Assembly: GCF_034424215.1 (NCBI RefSeq)
Contig: NZ_CP139960.1
Location: forward strand, 4,712,001 to 4,776,000
DNA from: Niabella yanshanensis
GTDB lineage: Bacteria > Bacteroidota > Bacteroidia > Chitinophagales > Chitinophagaceae
Direction of reading: 5' to 3'
DNA length: 64,000 bases
Below the pieces are notes generated by a model. It saw only the letters and a list, made by a program, of their open reading frames with translations. It made no database searches and was not told the DNA's origin. This document shows, piece by piece, positions 44,661 to 53,946 of the stretch (positions within the stretch are counted from its first letter, which is position 1; every line of letters starts with the position of its first letter). The translations under genes and the position numbers were made by a program.

Positions 44661-46283
44661 TTAGTTTCCGTATCCGGTATTGTTAGGCAATAAATTTTTA
44701 TTCAGATCAATCTCAGATCGAGGCACTGACCATAAATAATCGCGGCCCTCATCAAATTTCCGGGTGTCCAATACAATAAAAGCTGTGCTGTTGTTAGCGA
44801 ATTTTGCGCCATGTGCTACACCGTTTAAATACTGTGTACCGGCTTTCCATCGTACAATGTCGAAATATCGCAAACCTTCGAGCGCCAGCTCGCTCCGGCG
44901 CTCATTCCGGAGGGTATTACGCATTTGAGCGGTTGACAAACTTCCGGGGTAGTCCAGCGCAGAAGCTTGGGTGAAGCCTGCCCGGGTGCGAATGGCTTTT
45001 ATAGTTCTGTCCCAAACGGTGGCGTTCATTTGCCCCAGCTCAAACTTAGCTTCCGCATTCATGAGCAATACATCGGCATAGCGTAGCATAATGATGTTCA
45101 GGCCAGATTGAAAAGTGGAATTGGCTTTTACATCATAGTACTTTTTGATATAGTAACCGGTGGAAGTAGAGTTAGAAGCTGCATTTACATAGCTGTCCGG
45201 GGTATTGGTGCCTGGCCTTGTACGGATAGTGGTGGCAGAGCCATCCAGTTTCTGTATGGTGCTGCCATCATATACCACAGTGGCTGCTAACCGGGGGTCA
45301 CGATTAATGTAAGGATTGTTCTCGTTGTAAGAAGACTCCTCGGTAATGCTGCGACCATTGAGCATTACATAGCTATCTACCAGCTCTTGCAGTGGTGCAT
45401 AGGCATTTAAGCGGGCACCCAGCGACAGGGGGGCAGCATCGTAGTATTTAGACCAGGTCTTTTTGTCGATCAGGTAGCCATAATCAAAAATAACTTCTGA
45501 GTTATATTCATTCGCTACGGTAAAAAGTCCGGCGTAATCAGGAAACAGGCTGTAACTGCCAAACTTGTCGGGGTTGTTAATAAGGCTATCTGTATAGGTG
45601 GCTACTTTCTGCCAGTTACTTTCATACAGGTAGGCCCTTGCTTGCAACGCACAGGCTGCTGCTTTGTTGGCCCTGGCTTTATCCAAACCGGAAAGAGTGT
45701 TTTTAGAAGGGAGGATTTGCATTACCTCGTCTAACTCCTGGTGAATAAATGAAAGGATTTGCGCTTTGTCCGTTCTGGGTATGATGCGCGATTCCGCCAG
45801 GTTAATATCGCTGGTGGAAAAAGGTACGGCACCAAAGAAGTTAACCAACCTGAAGTAAACGTAGGCTCTTATAAACCGGATCTCTGCTATGCGTTGCTGT
45901 TTAAATGCGGCAGGCATATTAGGTACCCGGTCTACATTGGCCAGGTAAATATGACAGGTTTTTAAAGCTTCATAACCTTGCTTCCATTCGTCGTGAAAAA
46001 GCCCCAGGGAGGGATCTGCGTTGCCGTTGCGGATGATGCGTTGGTTGGTATTGGATCTTCCTTCAAATACGTTATCGCTTAAGGCTTCATCATTCCACAT
46101 TTTGTCGGCAGAGTACATCTGGTTATAGGCCATATTTACCATCAGGTCAGAGTTGCCCGCCGATAACCAATAGTTATCATCCGTGTATTCACCAACGGGT
46201 TGCAGATCCATCTTATTACAATTGCTGAAAAGGATAGCCAGGAAGAAACAGGCTATGCTCCATTTGAAATTTATATGCTTCAT
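44661..46283 (-). CDS. SusD-family (RagB) glycan-binding lipoprotein of the mannan locus
   Basis: 540 aa. Signal and lipobox AILFSNC (Cys22). SusD features: LQPVGEYTDDNYWLSAG, RFIRAYVYFRLVNFFGAVPF, IMLRYADVLLMNAEAKFELG, TLRNERRSELALEGLRYFDIVRWKAG and YLWSVPRSEIDLN. Normal length for the family. It pairs with the SusC protein 12 bp upstream on the - strand. It captures and delivers oligosaccharide, here probably alpha-mannan fragments, given GH76 in the same operon. Confidence 0.96.
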   Translation of the reverse strand: MKHINFKWSIACFFLAILFSNCNKMDLQPVGEYTDDNYWLSAGNSDLMVNMAYNQMYSADKMWNDEALSDNVFEGRSNTNQRIIRNGNADPSLGLFHDEWKQGYEALKTCHIYLANVDRVPNMPAAFKQQRIAEIRFIRAYVYFRLVNFFGAVPFSTSDINLAESRIIPRTDKAQILSFIHQELDEVMQILPSKNTLSGLDKARANKAAACALQARAYLYESNWQKVATYTDSLINNPDKFGSYSLFPDYAGLFTVANEYNSEVIFDYGYLIDKKTWSKYYDAAPLSLGARLNAYAPLQELVDSYVMLNGRSITEESSYNENNPYINRDPRLAATVVYDGSTIQKLDGSATTIRTRPGTNTPDSYVNAASNSTSTGYYIKKYYDVKANSTFQSGLNIIMLRYADVLLMNAEAKFELGQMNATVWDRTIKAIRTRAGFTQASALDYPGSLSTAQMRNTLRNERRSELALEGLRYFDIVRWKAGTQYLNGVAHGAKFANNSTAFIVLDTRKFDEGRDYLWSVPRSEIDLNKNLLPNNTGYGN

Positions 46284-46295
46284 ACCTAATTGTCT

Positions 46296-49200
46296 TTAAA
46301 ATTGAATATCTAATCCAAATCCGTAGTAACGCAATACAGGGTAGTTACGACCACTGTTAGCAGCGCCATCCATATCGGAATTAAATTCGGACGATTCAGG
46401 GTCAATCCATGATTCTTTTGAAAGTGTAATCAAATTTTGGGCGTTGATGTACAGCCTGGCTTTTTGTATACCGATCTTTTGCGTTAAACTATTAGGTATA
46501 GTATAGCCCAGCTGTATATTTTTAAGCCTTGCATAAGCACCATCAAACTGGTAAAGATCTGATCCTCGGCCATAATTATTCTGACGGGAAGGAGACCCGG
46601 TTGCCGTTAGCCTGGGCCAGCGTGCCCCGGTATTGGTAGGTGTCCAGTAATCCAGCTGGTGCTGGTAAATGACATAGGAGTAGTTTTCATGGAAAGGTTC
46701 TACCAGCTCACCGCGTACAAACATATCTCTTTTACCTACACCCTGCCAGAACATAGAAAAATCAAGGCCCTTGAAGCTTACATTGTAGGTAAGACCGAAT
46801 GTATAACGGGGAAATCCATAGCCCAGTATAAAACGGTCTTTTGAGTCGATCACACCGTCATTATTTCTGTCCGTATATTTTACGTCACCCGGTTTGAGAT
46901 CGGACGAACTTAAACCCACGGGCAGGGCAGAGGTCTCAATCTCTTGCATCGATTGGAAGAATCCGTCTGTTTTAAGGCCATAATAGGCATTGAAAGGAAC
47001 GCCTACACGGGTTAATTTGTCAATATTATCTGATGTGTTTACCAGTTCAAAGCCTACAAGCTTTGTTACCTTATTCCACGAATCTCCAATGTTACCTGTG
47101 AAACTATGAGCAACCGCACCGGTGTTAAAGCGATAGCCAATATTGAGTTCCCATCCCTGGTTGACCATTTCACCCGCATTAAAATCTTTAAGTTGGGTTC
47201 CAAAAGCCAATGGTATTACTGGTGGAACGAGGATGTCTACAATCTTCTTATAAAAATAATCTGCAGATACCGTGAGCCTGTTATTCAAAAATGAGGCATC
47301 AATACCAATATTGGTGTTACGCGTGGACTCCCATCGCAGGTCTTCATTTCCGTAAACAAAGCCGGAAGCTGCAAGCGCTGAATCTCCCGTAATATAGCTG
47401 TTGGGAAATATTGTATAACGAGTAAGGTATTGGTAGTTGTCGATAGCCTGATTACCCAGTACCCCGTAACTGGCTCTTATTTTCAAATCACCTACTTTGT
47501 TTTTATAGTTTTGCATAAAAGCTTCATTCGTTAATGTCCATCCTAATGATGCAGAAGGAAAGAAGCCCCAACGATGTTTTCTTGAAAACCTCGAAGATCC
47601 GTCGTACCGGAAATTAATCTCAGCGGTATAAGTGTTATTAAAAGAATAACCTAGTCGGCCAAAAACGGAGTTCAGGCTGCTTTGAAGGGTATGGCCGGGA
47701 TTGGTGGTCAGGTAAGTATTATCACGGTTTTCATCAATGATAGTGCCGGAAGTGGGCACACCTAAAAGAGAATCGGTATACCAGTAGGTAGTTCTGCTTT
47801 CGCGGCTGGTAAGAGATTCGTTGGAAGCGCCAAGCAAGCCGGTGACATTATGTTGCCCGAACTTTTTATTGTAATCCAGCATCAGCTGGTAGTTCATCAA
47901 ACTCATTTTTCTGTTGTAGTCGGATGTTTCTCTTCTTGGGTTCATAGTAAGTGCAGGTGCTGGTGCGTCTGCGCTGGCATATAGGGGAAATTCAATTCGC
48001 CTGCTGAACTGTGTATTGCTGTAAACGTCGGCACCCACTACACCTCGGAGCTTTAATCCTGAAAATAACTTCAATTCTGCATTGAAATTGGCATTGACAT
48101 AATCATTCCTGTCATCAATGAAGCCACCTTGTCTCAATTCACCCAGAGGATTTTGATCGGTGAGCGCATTGTTGATGAGGTATTTTCCATTTTCGGCCTG
48201 CATGCGATAATAATAGTATGGAGGAATGCGACTGGAATTGATAATAGCATTACCGGCAGTGGTATTGCTGGAGTTGTTTCTGGTATATGCGAGTATGGAA
48301 GTTATTTTAAGTGGCCCCAATTCAGTAGTTATATTAGAGCGCAGGTTATAACGCGTAATACCATAATTGCCAATAAAATTACTTCCCTGATCGAAGAACC
48401 CTCCCGAGAACATATACGTGGTATTCTGGCTTCCGCCCGATACGCGCAGGTTATAAGTTTGCTGTAATGCCGGCTGCAATATCTGGTAAAAGTTCCATTC
48501 TTCTTCGTTCCGGTGCTGGTACAAATCCTGTATTTGGTCTGGCGTGAATTCGGGTGAGGACCCGATATTAGTTAAAGCCAGGTTTTTCAAGGTAGCATTT
48601 TGATATCCCTGTACCGGTGCAAACAGTATCTTAGGATCCTGCCAGCCCATTTGTCCGTTCAGGCTTAGTGTTGGCTTTTGATTTTTAGTACCGCGTTTGG
48701 TAGTAACCAAAATAACACCGTTTGCTGACCTGGATCCGTAAATAGCTGAAGTACCCGCATCTTTTAAAACCGATACGCTTTGTATGTCGGTGGGATTTAG
48801 CTGGTTCAAACTGGCATTATCAGTGATCAATCCGTCGATGACAATCAGCGGTGCATTATTATTCATAGTAGAAATACCCCTTACGTTGATGTTCATATCA
48901 TTTCCGTTGGGGTTCATGCTCCGTTGCTGTATCACCAGGCTGGGCGCCGCACCTTGCAATGCCTGCGTCACATTGCCTACCGGGCGGTCTTCAAATTGCG
49001 AGGCTTTGATCTGGTCAACAGCTCCGGTTACATCTCTCCTGGTAGTGGTACCATACCCAATAACGATCACATCTTCCATCTGTTGGGTAGCTGTAGTAAG
49101 TAACACCGGCCCCAGGTCGTTAGACGTAATGGCGATCTCTCTTTCGTTATAACCTACCCTGGAAATAACAAGTATGGCACTTTTGTTGGCTACATTCAAT

Positions 49201-49700
49201 ACAAAACTACCATCTGCCCGGGTTGTAGTGCCATTGCTGGTTCCCTTCTCTACTACACTGGCTCCCGCAACAGGGCTTCCTGTAGAGTCGATGACTTTAC
49301 CTCTTACTTCATATTGAATTTTATTTAGTACACTGCCTGGCGTAATTACTACCAGGTTTTTGTTGACCTTTTTATAAGTAAACCCCGTGTTGTCCAGTAG
49401 CTGATTCATCACTTTTTCGATGGGGGCATCTTTCACATCCAGGCTTACTTTATAACGGCTTAAAGCAACACTATCGCTGTAAACAAACCGGTAGGCATGT
49501 TTAGCTTCAATGCTTTTAAGCACTGCGGCAAAAGATTGGTTATTAACCTTCATACTGATCAGGTCCTGGGCGGCTCCGGTAAAAGCCAGCGACTGAAAAG
49601 AAGTTAATAGAATAATAATAAGAGAACATTTCATTAGCAGCAGATATTTAATAAGACAATACCGCTCCCCCCGCATGGCAAGGCGATCATTTTTTTTCAT
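46296..49700 (-). CDS. SusC-family TonB-linked transporter with STN signalling domain
   Basis: 1134 aa. A long N-terminus leads to a signal peptide (KCSLIIILLTSFQSLAFTGAAQ), so a start nearer ATG 49634 is possible. Domains: secretin/TonB short N-terminal domain STN (about residues 45-120, MKVNNQSFAAVLKSIEAKHAYRF region), CarboxypepD_reg (about 131-215, VRGKVIDSTGSPVAGASVV), plug (about 220-340, LKDAGTSAIYGSRSANGVILVTT) and barrel. The STN domain contacts a FecR anti-sigma factor, and FecR and ECF sigma genes lie directly upstream, so transport and induction are linked. First structural gene of the mannan operon. Confidence 0.96.
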   Translation of the reverse strand: MKKNDRLAMRGERYCLIKYLLLMKCSLIIILLTSFQSLAFTGAAQDLISMKVNNQSFAAVLKSIEAKHAYRFVYSDSVALSRYKVSLDVKDAPIEKVMNQLLDNTGFTYKKVNKNLVVITPGSVLNKIQYEVRGKVIDSTGSPVAGASVVEKGTSNGTTTRADGSFVLNVANKSAILVISRVGYNEREIAITSNDLGPVLLTTATQQMEDVIVIGYGTTTRRDVTGAVDQIKASQFEDRPVGNVTQALQGAAPSLVIQQRSMNPNGNDMNINVRGISTMNNNAPLIVIDGLITDNASLNQLNPTDIQSVSVLKDAGTSAIYGSRSANGVILVTTKRGTKNQKPTLSLNGQMGWQDPKILFAPVQGYQNATLKNLALTNIGSSPEFTPDQIQDLYQHRNEEEWNFYQILQPALQQTYNLRVSGGSQNTTYMFSGGFFDQGSNFIGNYGITRYNLRSNITTELGPLKITSILAYTRNNSSNTTAGNAIINSSRIPPYYYYRMQAENGKYLINNALTDQNPLGELRQGGFIDDRNDYVNANFNAELKLFSGLKLRGVVGADVYSNTQFSRRIEFPLYASADAPAPALTMNPRRETSDYNRKMSLMNYQLMLDYNKKFGQHNVTGLLGASNESLTSRESRTTYWYTDSLLGVPTSGTIIDENRDNTYLTTNPGHTLQSSLNSVFGRLGYSFNNTYTAEINFRYDGSSRFSRKHRWGFFPSASLGWTLTNEAFMQNYKNKVGDLKIRASYGVLGNQAIDNYQYLTRYTIFPNSYITGDSALAASGFVYGNEDLRWESTRNTNIGIDASFLNNRLTVSADYFYKKIVDILVPPVIPLAFGTQLKDFNAGEMVNQGWELNIGYRFNTGAVAHSFTGNIGDSWNKVTKLVGFELVNTSDNIDKLTRVGVPFNAYYGLKTDGFFQSMQEIETSALPVGLSSSDLKPGDVKYTDRNNDGVIDSKDRFILGYGFPRYTFGLTYNVSFKGLDFSMFWQGVGKRDMFVRGELVEPFHENYSYVIYQHQLDYWTPTNTGARWPRLTATGSPSRQNNYGRGSDLYQFDGAYARLKNIQLGYTIPNSLTQKIGIQKARLYINAQNLITLSKESWIDPESSEFNSDMDGAANSGRNYPVLRYYGFGLDIQF

Positions 49701-49847
49701 ACTTTCGTTATCTGTTTTTAGATGATGGTTTTATTGCTTTTCAGGCAAGTTGAACTGTCGTTTTACGGCGGAAAATGTTCCAGCATTTTCTGCCTTTTTT
49801 ATTATCAGGCTTTCGTTTATTTCATGAGCTTTTTTTATGGTGAAGAA

Positions 49848-50918
49848 TTATTTATAAATCTTAAGGCGATTGCCATCGATAGTATACCGGAAGCCGGTAG
49901 CCAGTTTAAGAGACTCCATGACATCGCCAATGCTTTCGTTCTCGTAAATCCCGCTGATCTTTCTTGTTAATATTGAAGAATCCTTAACCGTAATGGTTAC
50001 CCCGTACCAGCGCTCCAGTTCCGGGAAAACTTCGCTATAACTAACCTGGTCGAAGGCCAGTTTATTTTTAGTCCAATCTGTTTCAAGTATACTTGAATCT
50101 TCCTGCTTTGTTTTAATTGTCAAGACGGAAATATCTGCAACAGGCATTTCGTCAGCTGTCAAAGGGGCCGTATGATCAGGATTATTATTGACCACTATCT
50201 TTTCATGGGGTTTTAACACCACCAGGTTGCGTTCGTTTCTTTTATTCAGTGTTACTTCAACCGACCCTTCCAATAAAGTAGTTTGCGTGTTTTTTTCATT
50301 TTGATAGGCCCGTACGTTAAAAACAGTTCCCAGTACCTTAATGTCCATTGCATTGGTATGCACAATAAAGGGGTGCCGGGCATCTTTTACCACTTCAAAA
50401 TAAGCTTCGCCTTCCAGTGTTACCTCTCTTGCCTCTTTGCCAAAAGATTGGTTATAACTAAGACGCGTATCTGAATTTAGTAAAACTTTGGTGCCGTCAG
50501 GTAATACCAGGTTCGACTTGGAACCTTTTTTTGTAGTAAGGATGTTTTTAGAATGATCGACCGGATTACTTTCAGTAAATTGCCTGTAAACTACCGTACA
50601 GCCTATGGTTAGCAACAGCACAGCTGCAATAATCCGGACAATCTTTCTGATGCGACCTTTAGGATCATCAGCGTTTGCAGGCGTAATGTCCTCCTGGCTT
50701 AGCCGTTCATGTATTCTTTGCAGACGTTTTTTGAGCTGTGCAGAATCGAAATTATCCTGTTGATGAAAACGGCCTTGCAGGGTTTTGTCTAATAGGTCGG
50801 CTAATTGGCTGTCTGAAGGGTTTTCTTTTAAGTACTCATTAAGCTCCCTTGCTTCAGGCAATGTTAAAATGCCCGATTCCCGTTTTGTAAATAGCTCAAT
50901 AAGTCTGTTTCTGTCCAT
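49848..50918 (-). CDS. FecR-family anti-sigma factor
   Basis: 356 aa. A cytoplasmic N-terminal segment (about residues 1-90) binds sigma. One membrane helix follows (IVRIIAAVLLLTIGCTVVY, about 93-111). The FecR domain (about 130-230) has LVLPDGTKVLLNSDTRLSY, EVTLEGEAYFEVVKDARHPFIVHT and IKVLGTVFNVRAY. The C-terminal DUF4974-type region (about 285-356) contains AFDQVSYSEVFPELERWYGV and GDVMESLKLATGFRY. It holds the ECF sigma factor inactive until SusC signals. It starts 66 bp after the sigma gene stop on the - strand, with susC 147 bp further on. Confidence 0.95.
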   Translation of the reverse strand: MDRNRLIELFTKRESGILTLPEARELNEYLKENPSDSQLADLLDKTLQGRFHQQDNFDSAQLKKRLQRIHERLSQEDITPANADDPKGRIRKIVRIIAAVLLLTIGCTVVYRQFTESNPVDHSKNILTTKKGSKSNLVLPDGTKVLLNSDTRLSYNQSFGKEAREVTLEGEAYFEVVKDARHPFIVHTNAMDIKVLGTVFNVRAYQNEKNTQTTLLEGSVEVTLNKRNERNLVVLKPHEKIVVNNNPDHTAPLTADEMPVADISVLTIKTKQEDSSILETDWTKNKLAFDQVSYSEVFPELERWYGVTITVKDSSILTRKISGIYENESIGDVMESLKLATGFRYTIDGNRLKIYK

Positions 50919-50984
50919 TTCTTAAGGATATACCATTATAAGTCGGTTTTATTATGATCATACCCCTAAATGAATCAAAAAAAA

Positions 50985-51563
50985 TTATGCTTTTTTTCTT
51001 AAAAGATGCTCTGCCATGTCCGGAAGCATTTGTTGAATGGTGATCGTTAGCTTTTTAATCGCAATAGTCATCTGGCTTTCAACGGTTTTTACAGATAGCT
51101 GCAGTAATTGCGCTACCTCCTCGTACTTAAGACCTTCTTCTTTAATTAACCGGAAGATCAGCCTGCATCTGGAAGGTAACTGGTTAATTGCATCGGTAAT
51201 ATGGCCGATGTTCTCATTGCTTATATAGACCAATTCCGGATTGGAGTAGGAGAGTCCCATATCGTCGGGATAGTCCTCAAGGGATATTGTTTGATGCTTC
51301 TTCAGTGCACTAAGCGACGCGTATTTAACCGCAGTATAAATGTAATGCGAAGGACTTTTGATAGATACCATGGTCTTTCGGTTCAGCCAAAGTTTGACAA
51401 ATACATCTTCAACTATTTCTTCAGCCAGCTGACGGTCTTTCAAAATATTGGATGCGAAAGAAACCAAACCAGGGAAATAGAAATTAAACAACTCGTCAAA
51501 CCCCTTTTGATCGTCATGCTCGGCAATCAATAACAGCAGGTATCGTTTACGATCTTCATTCAT
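50985..51563 (-). CDS. ECF-subfamily RNA polymerase sigma factor
   Basis: 192 aa. Region 2: FDELFNFYFPGLVSFASNI and LAEEIVEDVFVKLW. Region 4: INQLPSRCRLIFRLIKEEGLKYEEVAQLLQLSV with recognition helix KTVESQM. This is the Bacteroidota FecI-like group paired with FecR and STN-SusC. It should activate the downstream susC operon when the transporter meets its glycan. The gene diverges from the GH92 gene at 51767; the 203-bp space between them holds a LacI-type operator candidate and a good promoter facing GH92. Confidence 0.95.
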   Translation of the reverse strand: MNEDRKRYLLLLIAEHDDQKGFDELFNFYFPGLVSFASNILKDRQLAEEIVEDVFVKLWLNRKTMVSIKSPSHYIYTAVKYASLSALKKHQTISLEDYPDDMGLSYSNPELVYISNENIGHITDAINQLPSRCRLIFRLIKEEGLKYEEVAQLLQLSVKTVESQMTIAIKKLTITIQQMLPDMAEHLLRKKA

Positions 51564-51669
51564 AAATAATGAAAATAAAGTATGACAAAATTTGCAATTC
51601 GTTACACGGCTTTTATCGCCTTTTGAAGAATTATTTTATTTTCTTCACATCAAATATATACCTTTATCG

Positions 51670-51683
51670 CAAAAACGATTTTG
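51670..51683. promoter_or_regulatory. LacI-type operator candidate overlapping the GH92 promoter
   Basis: CAAAAACGATTTTG, with flank CCTT identical over 18 bp to 23225-23242. Its right end contains the TTTG (51680-51683) that serves as -33 box of the promoter below, so a bound repressor would block it. Confidence 0.6.
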
Positions 51684-51709
51684 CCTTTTCAATATTTTTT
51701 TTAAATTTG
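51680..51709 (+). promoter_or_regulatory. Bacteroidota-type promoter of the GH92-ROK-GH125 operon
   Basis: TTTG (51680-51683), 18 bp, then TAAATTTG (51702-51709), a full match to the TTTG/TAnnTTTG consensus. Transcription would start about 50 bp before the GH92 start codon. Confidence 0.65.
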
Positions 51710-51766
51710 GTACTTATCGTTGAAGATTGCTGATGATTGATTACTCATTCCTCTAACAAAAATGCC

Positions 51767-53917
51767 ATGTTCGGGAAAAAAAGATTGAATTTAGTAACAG
51801 CCAGTTTGTTAATAACCGCTATAAGTTTTGGACAAACCGGTGCCAAATCTTTTACCGGTTATGTGAACACTTTTATGGGTACCACAACGCTGTGGGATAG
51901 TGCTGACCTGGGGTACAAGCCCACCAGGAGAGCCTGGGGCGGTGAAACCTATCCGGGAGCGACACTTCCTAATTCTATGGTGCAGGTAACGCCGGTTACC
52001 ATGTGGCGTAGCGGTTCGGGTTACCAGTATGAAGATACCGTTGTATATGCATTTGCCCATACCAGCAAAGGACATTGGAATCTTTGCTATGTACCTTTAA
52101 TAGCAGTAAGTGGTAAGGTTGAGCCGAAAACCTATTACTCGCCGTTTAAACATTCACGGGAATCGGCCAGCCCGGGTTACTACCAGGTATATCTCGATAA
52201 ATATGATATCAATGCAGAAGTTACCTCAACCCTGCGTTGCGCCTTTCATAAATATACCTATAAAAACGGGGAGGGTAAGAAGTTGCTGGCAGACCTCGCA
52301 CGTTCCAACGAAAGAGTGAATGAATGGAAGATCGAAAAATTGAACGACAGTATTTTTACCGGCAATCAAAAGACCGGCGCTAATTTTTATTTTTATGCGA
52401 TCTCTAATTATAAGATCAGGAATGTGGAATCGGTAAAAGATGGCGATGCAGAAGTAAGTATTGTTAATTATATAGATAAAGCGCCGAATGATCCGCTTGA
52501 AGTAAAAATTGGTTTTTCTTATGTGAGTGTTGAAAATGCGCGCATGAACCTGGAAGCGGAAATGATCGGTAAAAGCTTTAATCAGGTTAGGGAAGATGCT
52601 ACACAAACCTGGGAAACGCTTTTGTCTAAAATCCAGGTATCCGGTGGCACCGAAGATCAAAAGGAGACTTTTTATTCCACGCTGTACCGATCTTTTCTCT
52701 GGCCCATTTTACTGAGCGATGTAAACGGAGCTTTTAAGAATGCGAAGGGTGAAACAGTAAACAAAGGCTTTCGATATTTTACTGATCCTTCCTTTTGGGA
52801 TGACTATCGCAATAAGCTCATTTTGTTGGGCATGATCTCGCCTGACGTAGCTGCGGATGTCATTAAATCCATTACAGACAGAGGGGAAATAAGAGGTTTT
52901 ATGCCTACATTCTTTCATGGGGATCATGCCTCCACATTCGTAGCGGGCAGCTATCTGAGAGGAATCAAAAATTTTGATGTGAAAAAATCCTATCAACTGC
53001 TATTAAACAATGCTTTTGTAGATGGTAAGGGAGGCAGGCCGCACCTGAAGGAATATATGGAACGGGGGTGGATATCGGAAATGGACGTACAAAATCCGCG
53101 GTTAGAAACGGTTGCCAAAGCGGCGGTTACTAAAACACAGGAATATGCCTATGATGATTATGCGACTGCTTTATTGGCCCGGGCCTTGGGTGATACTAAA
53201 AACTACCAGGCGTTAATGAAACGTACAGATAGTTACAAACATCTTTTTGATTCCCAAACTCAGTTGATGCGTGGCCGGCTGGCAAATGGAGAATGGATAA
53301 CACCCTTTAATCCGGAGCAGCCTTATTTTGAGTATATGTACCGCGAGGCCAATGGATGGCAATCTACTTTCTTTGCACCGCATCAACCGGAAGCATTTAT
53401 AGCGCTGTATCCTAGCAAAGCTGTTTTTGAGAAAAAGCTGGACTCCTTATTTACCATACCCTGGAAGGGATATGAAGCCCATAATATCACCACATTCATA
53501 GGGCAGTATTGCCATGGTAACCAGCCAGGTCATAGTTCGCCTTATTTATATTATTTTGTAGGGAAGCAGGAGAAAGCGCAAAAAATATTAAACCTCATCA
53601 TGAGCAAATATTACCGTATGGGACCGGAACGGCTGGCTTATTCGGGGATGGATGATGCTGGTGAAATGTCGGCCTGGTATGTAATGAACGCATTGGGCTT
53701 GTATACTTATTCGCCGGCTGATCCGGAATACCTCGTAACTGTGCCCTTGTTCGATAAGGTGCGGTTTAACCTGCAGGGTAAACCGTTTACAATTATTAAA
53801 AAAGGGAAAGGTGAGCGGATTCAAAAGATTACCTATGGAGGCCGGGCTGTTAAAGGCTATTTTGTAAAACATGACCAGTTGCAGCAGGGAAAAGAGCTGT
53901 TGATAGAAACCAATTGA
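51767..53917 (+). CDS. Divergent GH92-family protein with altered active site, copy 2
   Basis: The start is ATG 51767, opening the signal peptide MFGKKRLNLVTASLLITAISFGQ; an in-frame ATG at 51737 is less likely. The 716-aa protein has the GH92 frame: YVNTFMGTTTLWD, GGETYPGATLPNSMVQVTP, PSFWDDYRNK, EYAYDDYATALLARALG, GQYCHGNQPGH and MSAWYVMNALGLYTYSP. At the general-acid block both other copies have HExxEM, but this one reads YEAHNITTFIGQY; aligned back from GQY neither Glu is kept. The first Asp of the DxD pair is Met628, the second is Asp630, and the conserved Gln of the other copies is Glu. It may cleave a different mannose linkage, for example a mannosyl phosphate. First gene of an operon with ROK kinase and GH125. 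Confidence 0.9.
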   Translation: MFGKKRLNLVTASLLITAISFGQTGAKSFTGYVNTFMGTTTLWDSADLGYKPTRRAWGGETYPGATLPNSMVQVTPVTMWRSGSGYQYEDTVVYAFAHTSKGHWNLCYVPLIAVSGKVEPKTYYSPFKHSRESASPGYYQVYLDKYDINAEVTSTLRCAFHKYTYKNGEGKKLLADLARSNERVNEWKIEKLNDSIFTGNQKTGANFYFYAISNYKIRNVESVKDGDAEVSIVNYIDKAPNDPLEVKIGFSYVSVENARMNLEAEMIGKSFNQVREDATQTWETLLSKIQVSGGTEDQKETFYSTLYRSFLWPILLSDVNGAFKNAKGETVNKGFRYFTDPSFWDDYRNKLILLGMISPDVAADVIKSITDRGEIRGFMPTFFHGDHASTFVAGSYLRGIKNFDVKKSYQLLLNNAFVDGKGGRPHLKEYMERGWISEMDVQNPRLETVAKAAVTKTQEYAYDDYATALLARALGDTKNYQALMKRTDSYKHLFDSQTQLMRGRLANGEWITPFNPEQPYFEYMYREANGWQSTFFAPHQPEAFIALYPSKAVFEKKLDSLFTIPWKGYEAHNITTFIGQYCHGNQPGHSSPYLYYFVGKQEKAQKILNLIMSKYYRMGPERLAYSGMDDAGEMSAWYVMNALGLYTYSPADPEYLVTVPLFDKVRFNLQGKPFTIIKKGKGERIQKITYGGRAVKGYFVKHDQLQQGKELLIETN

Positions 53918-53946
53918 TAATAAGCTAAACGACAAATAAAAGAACT

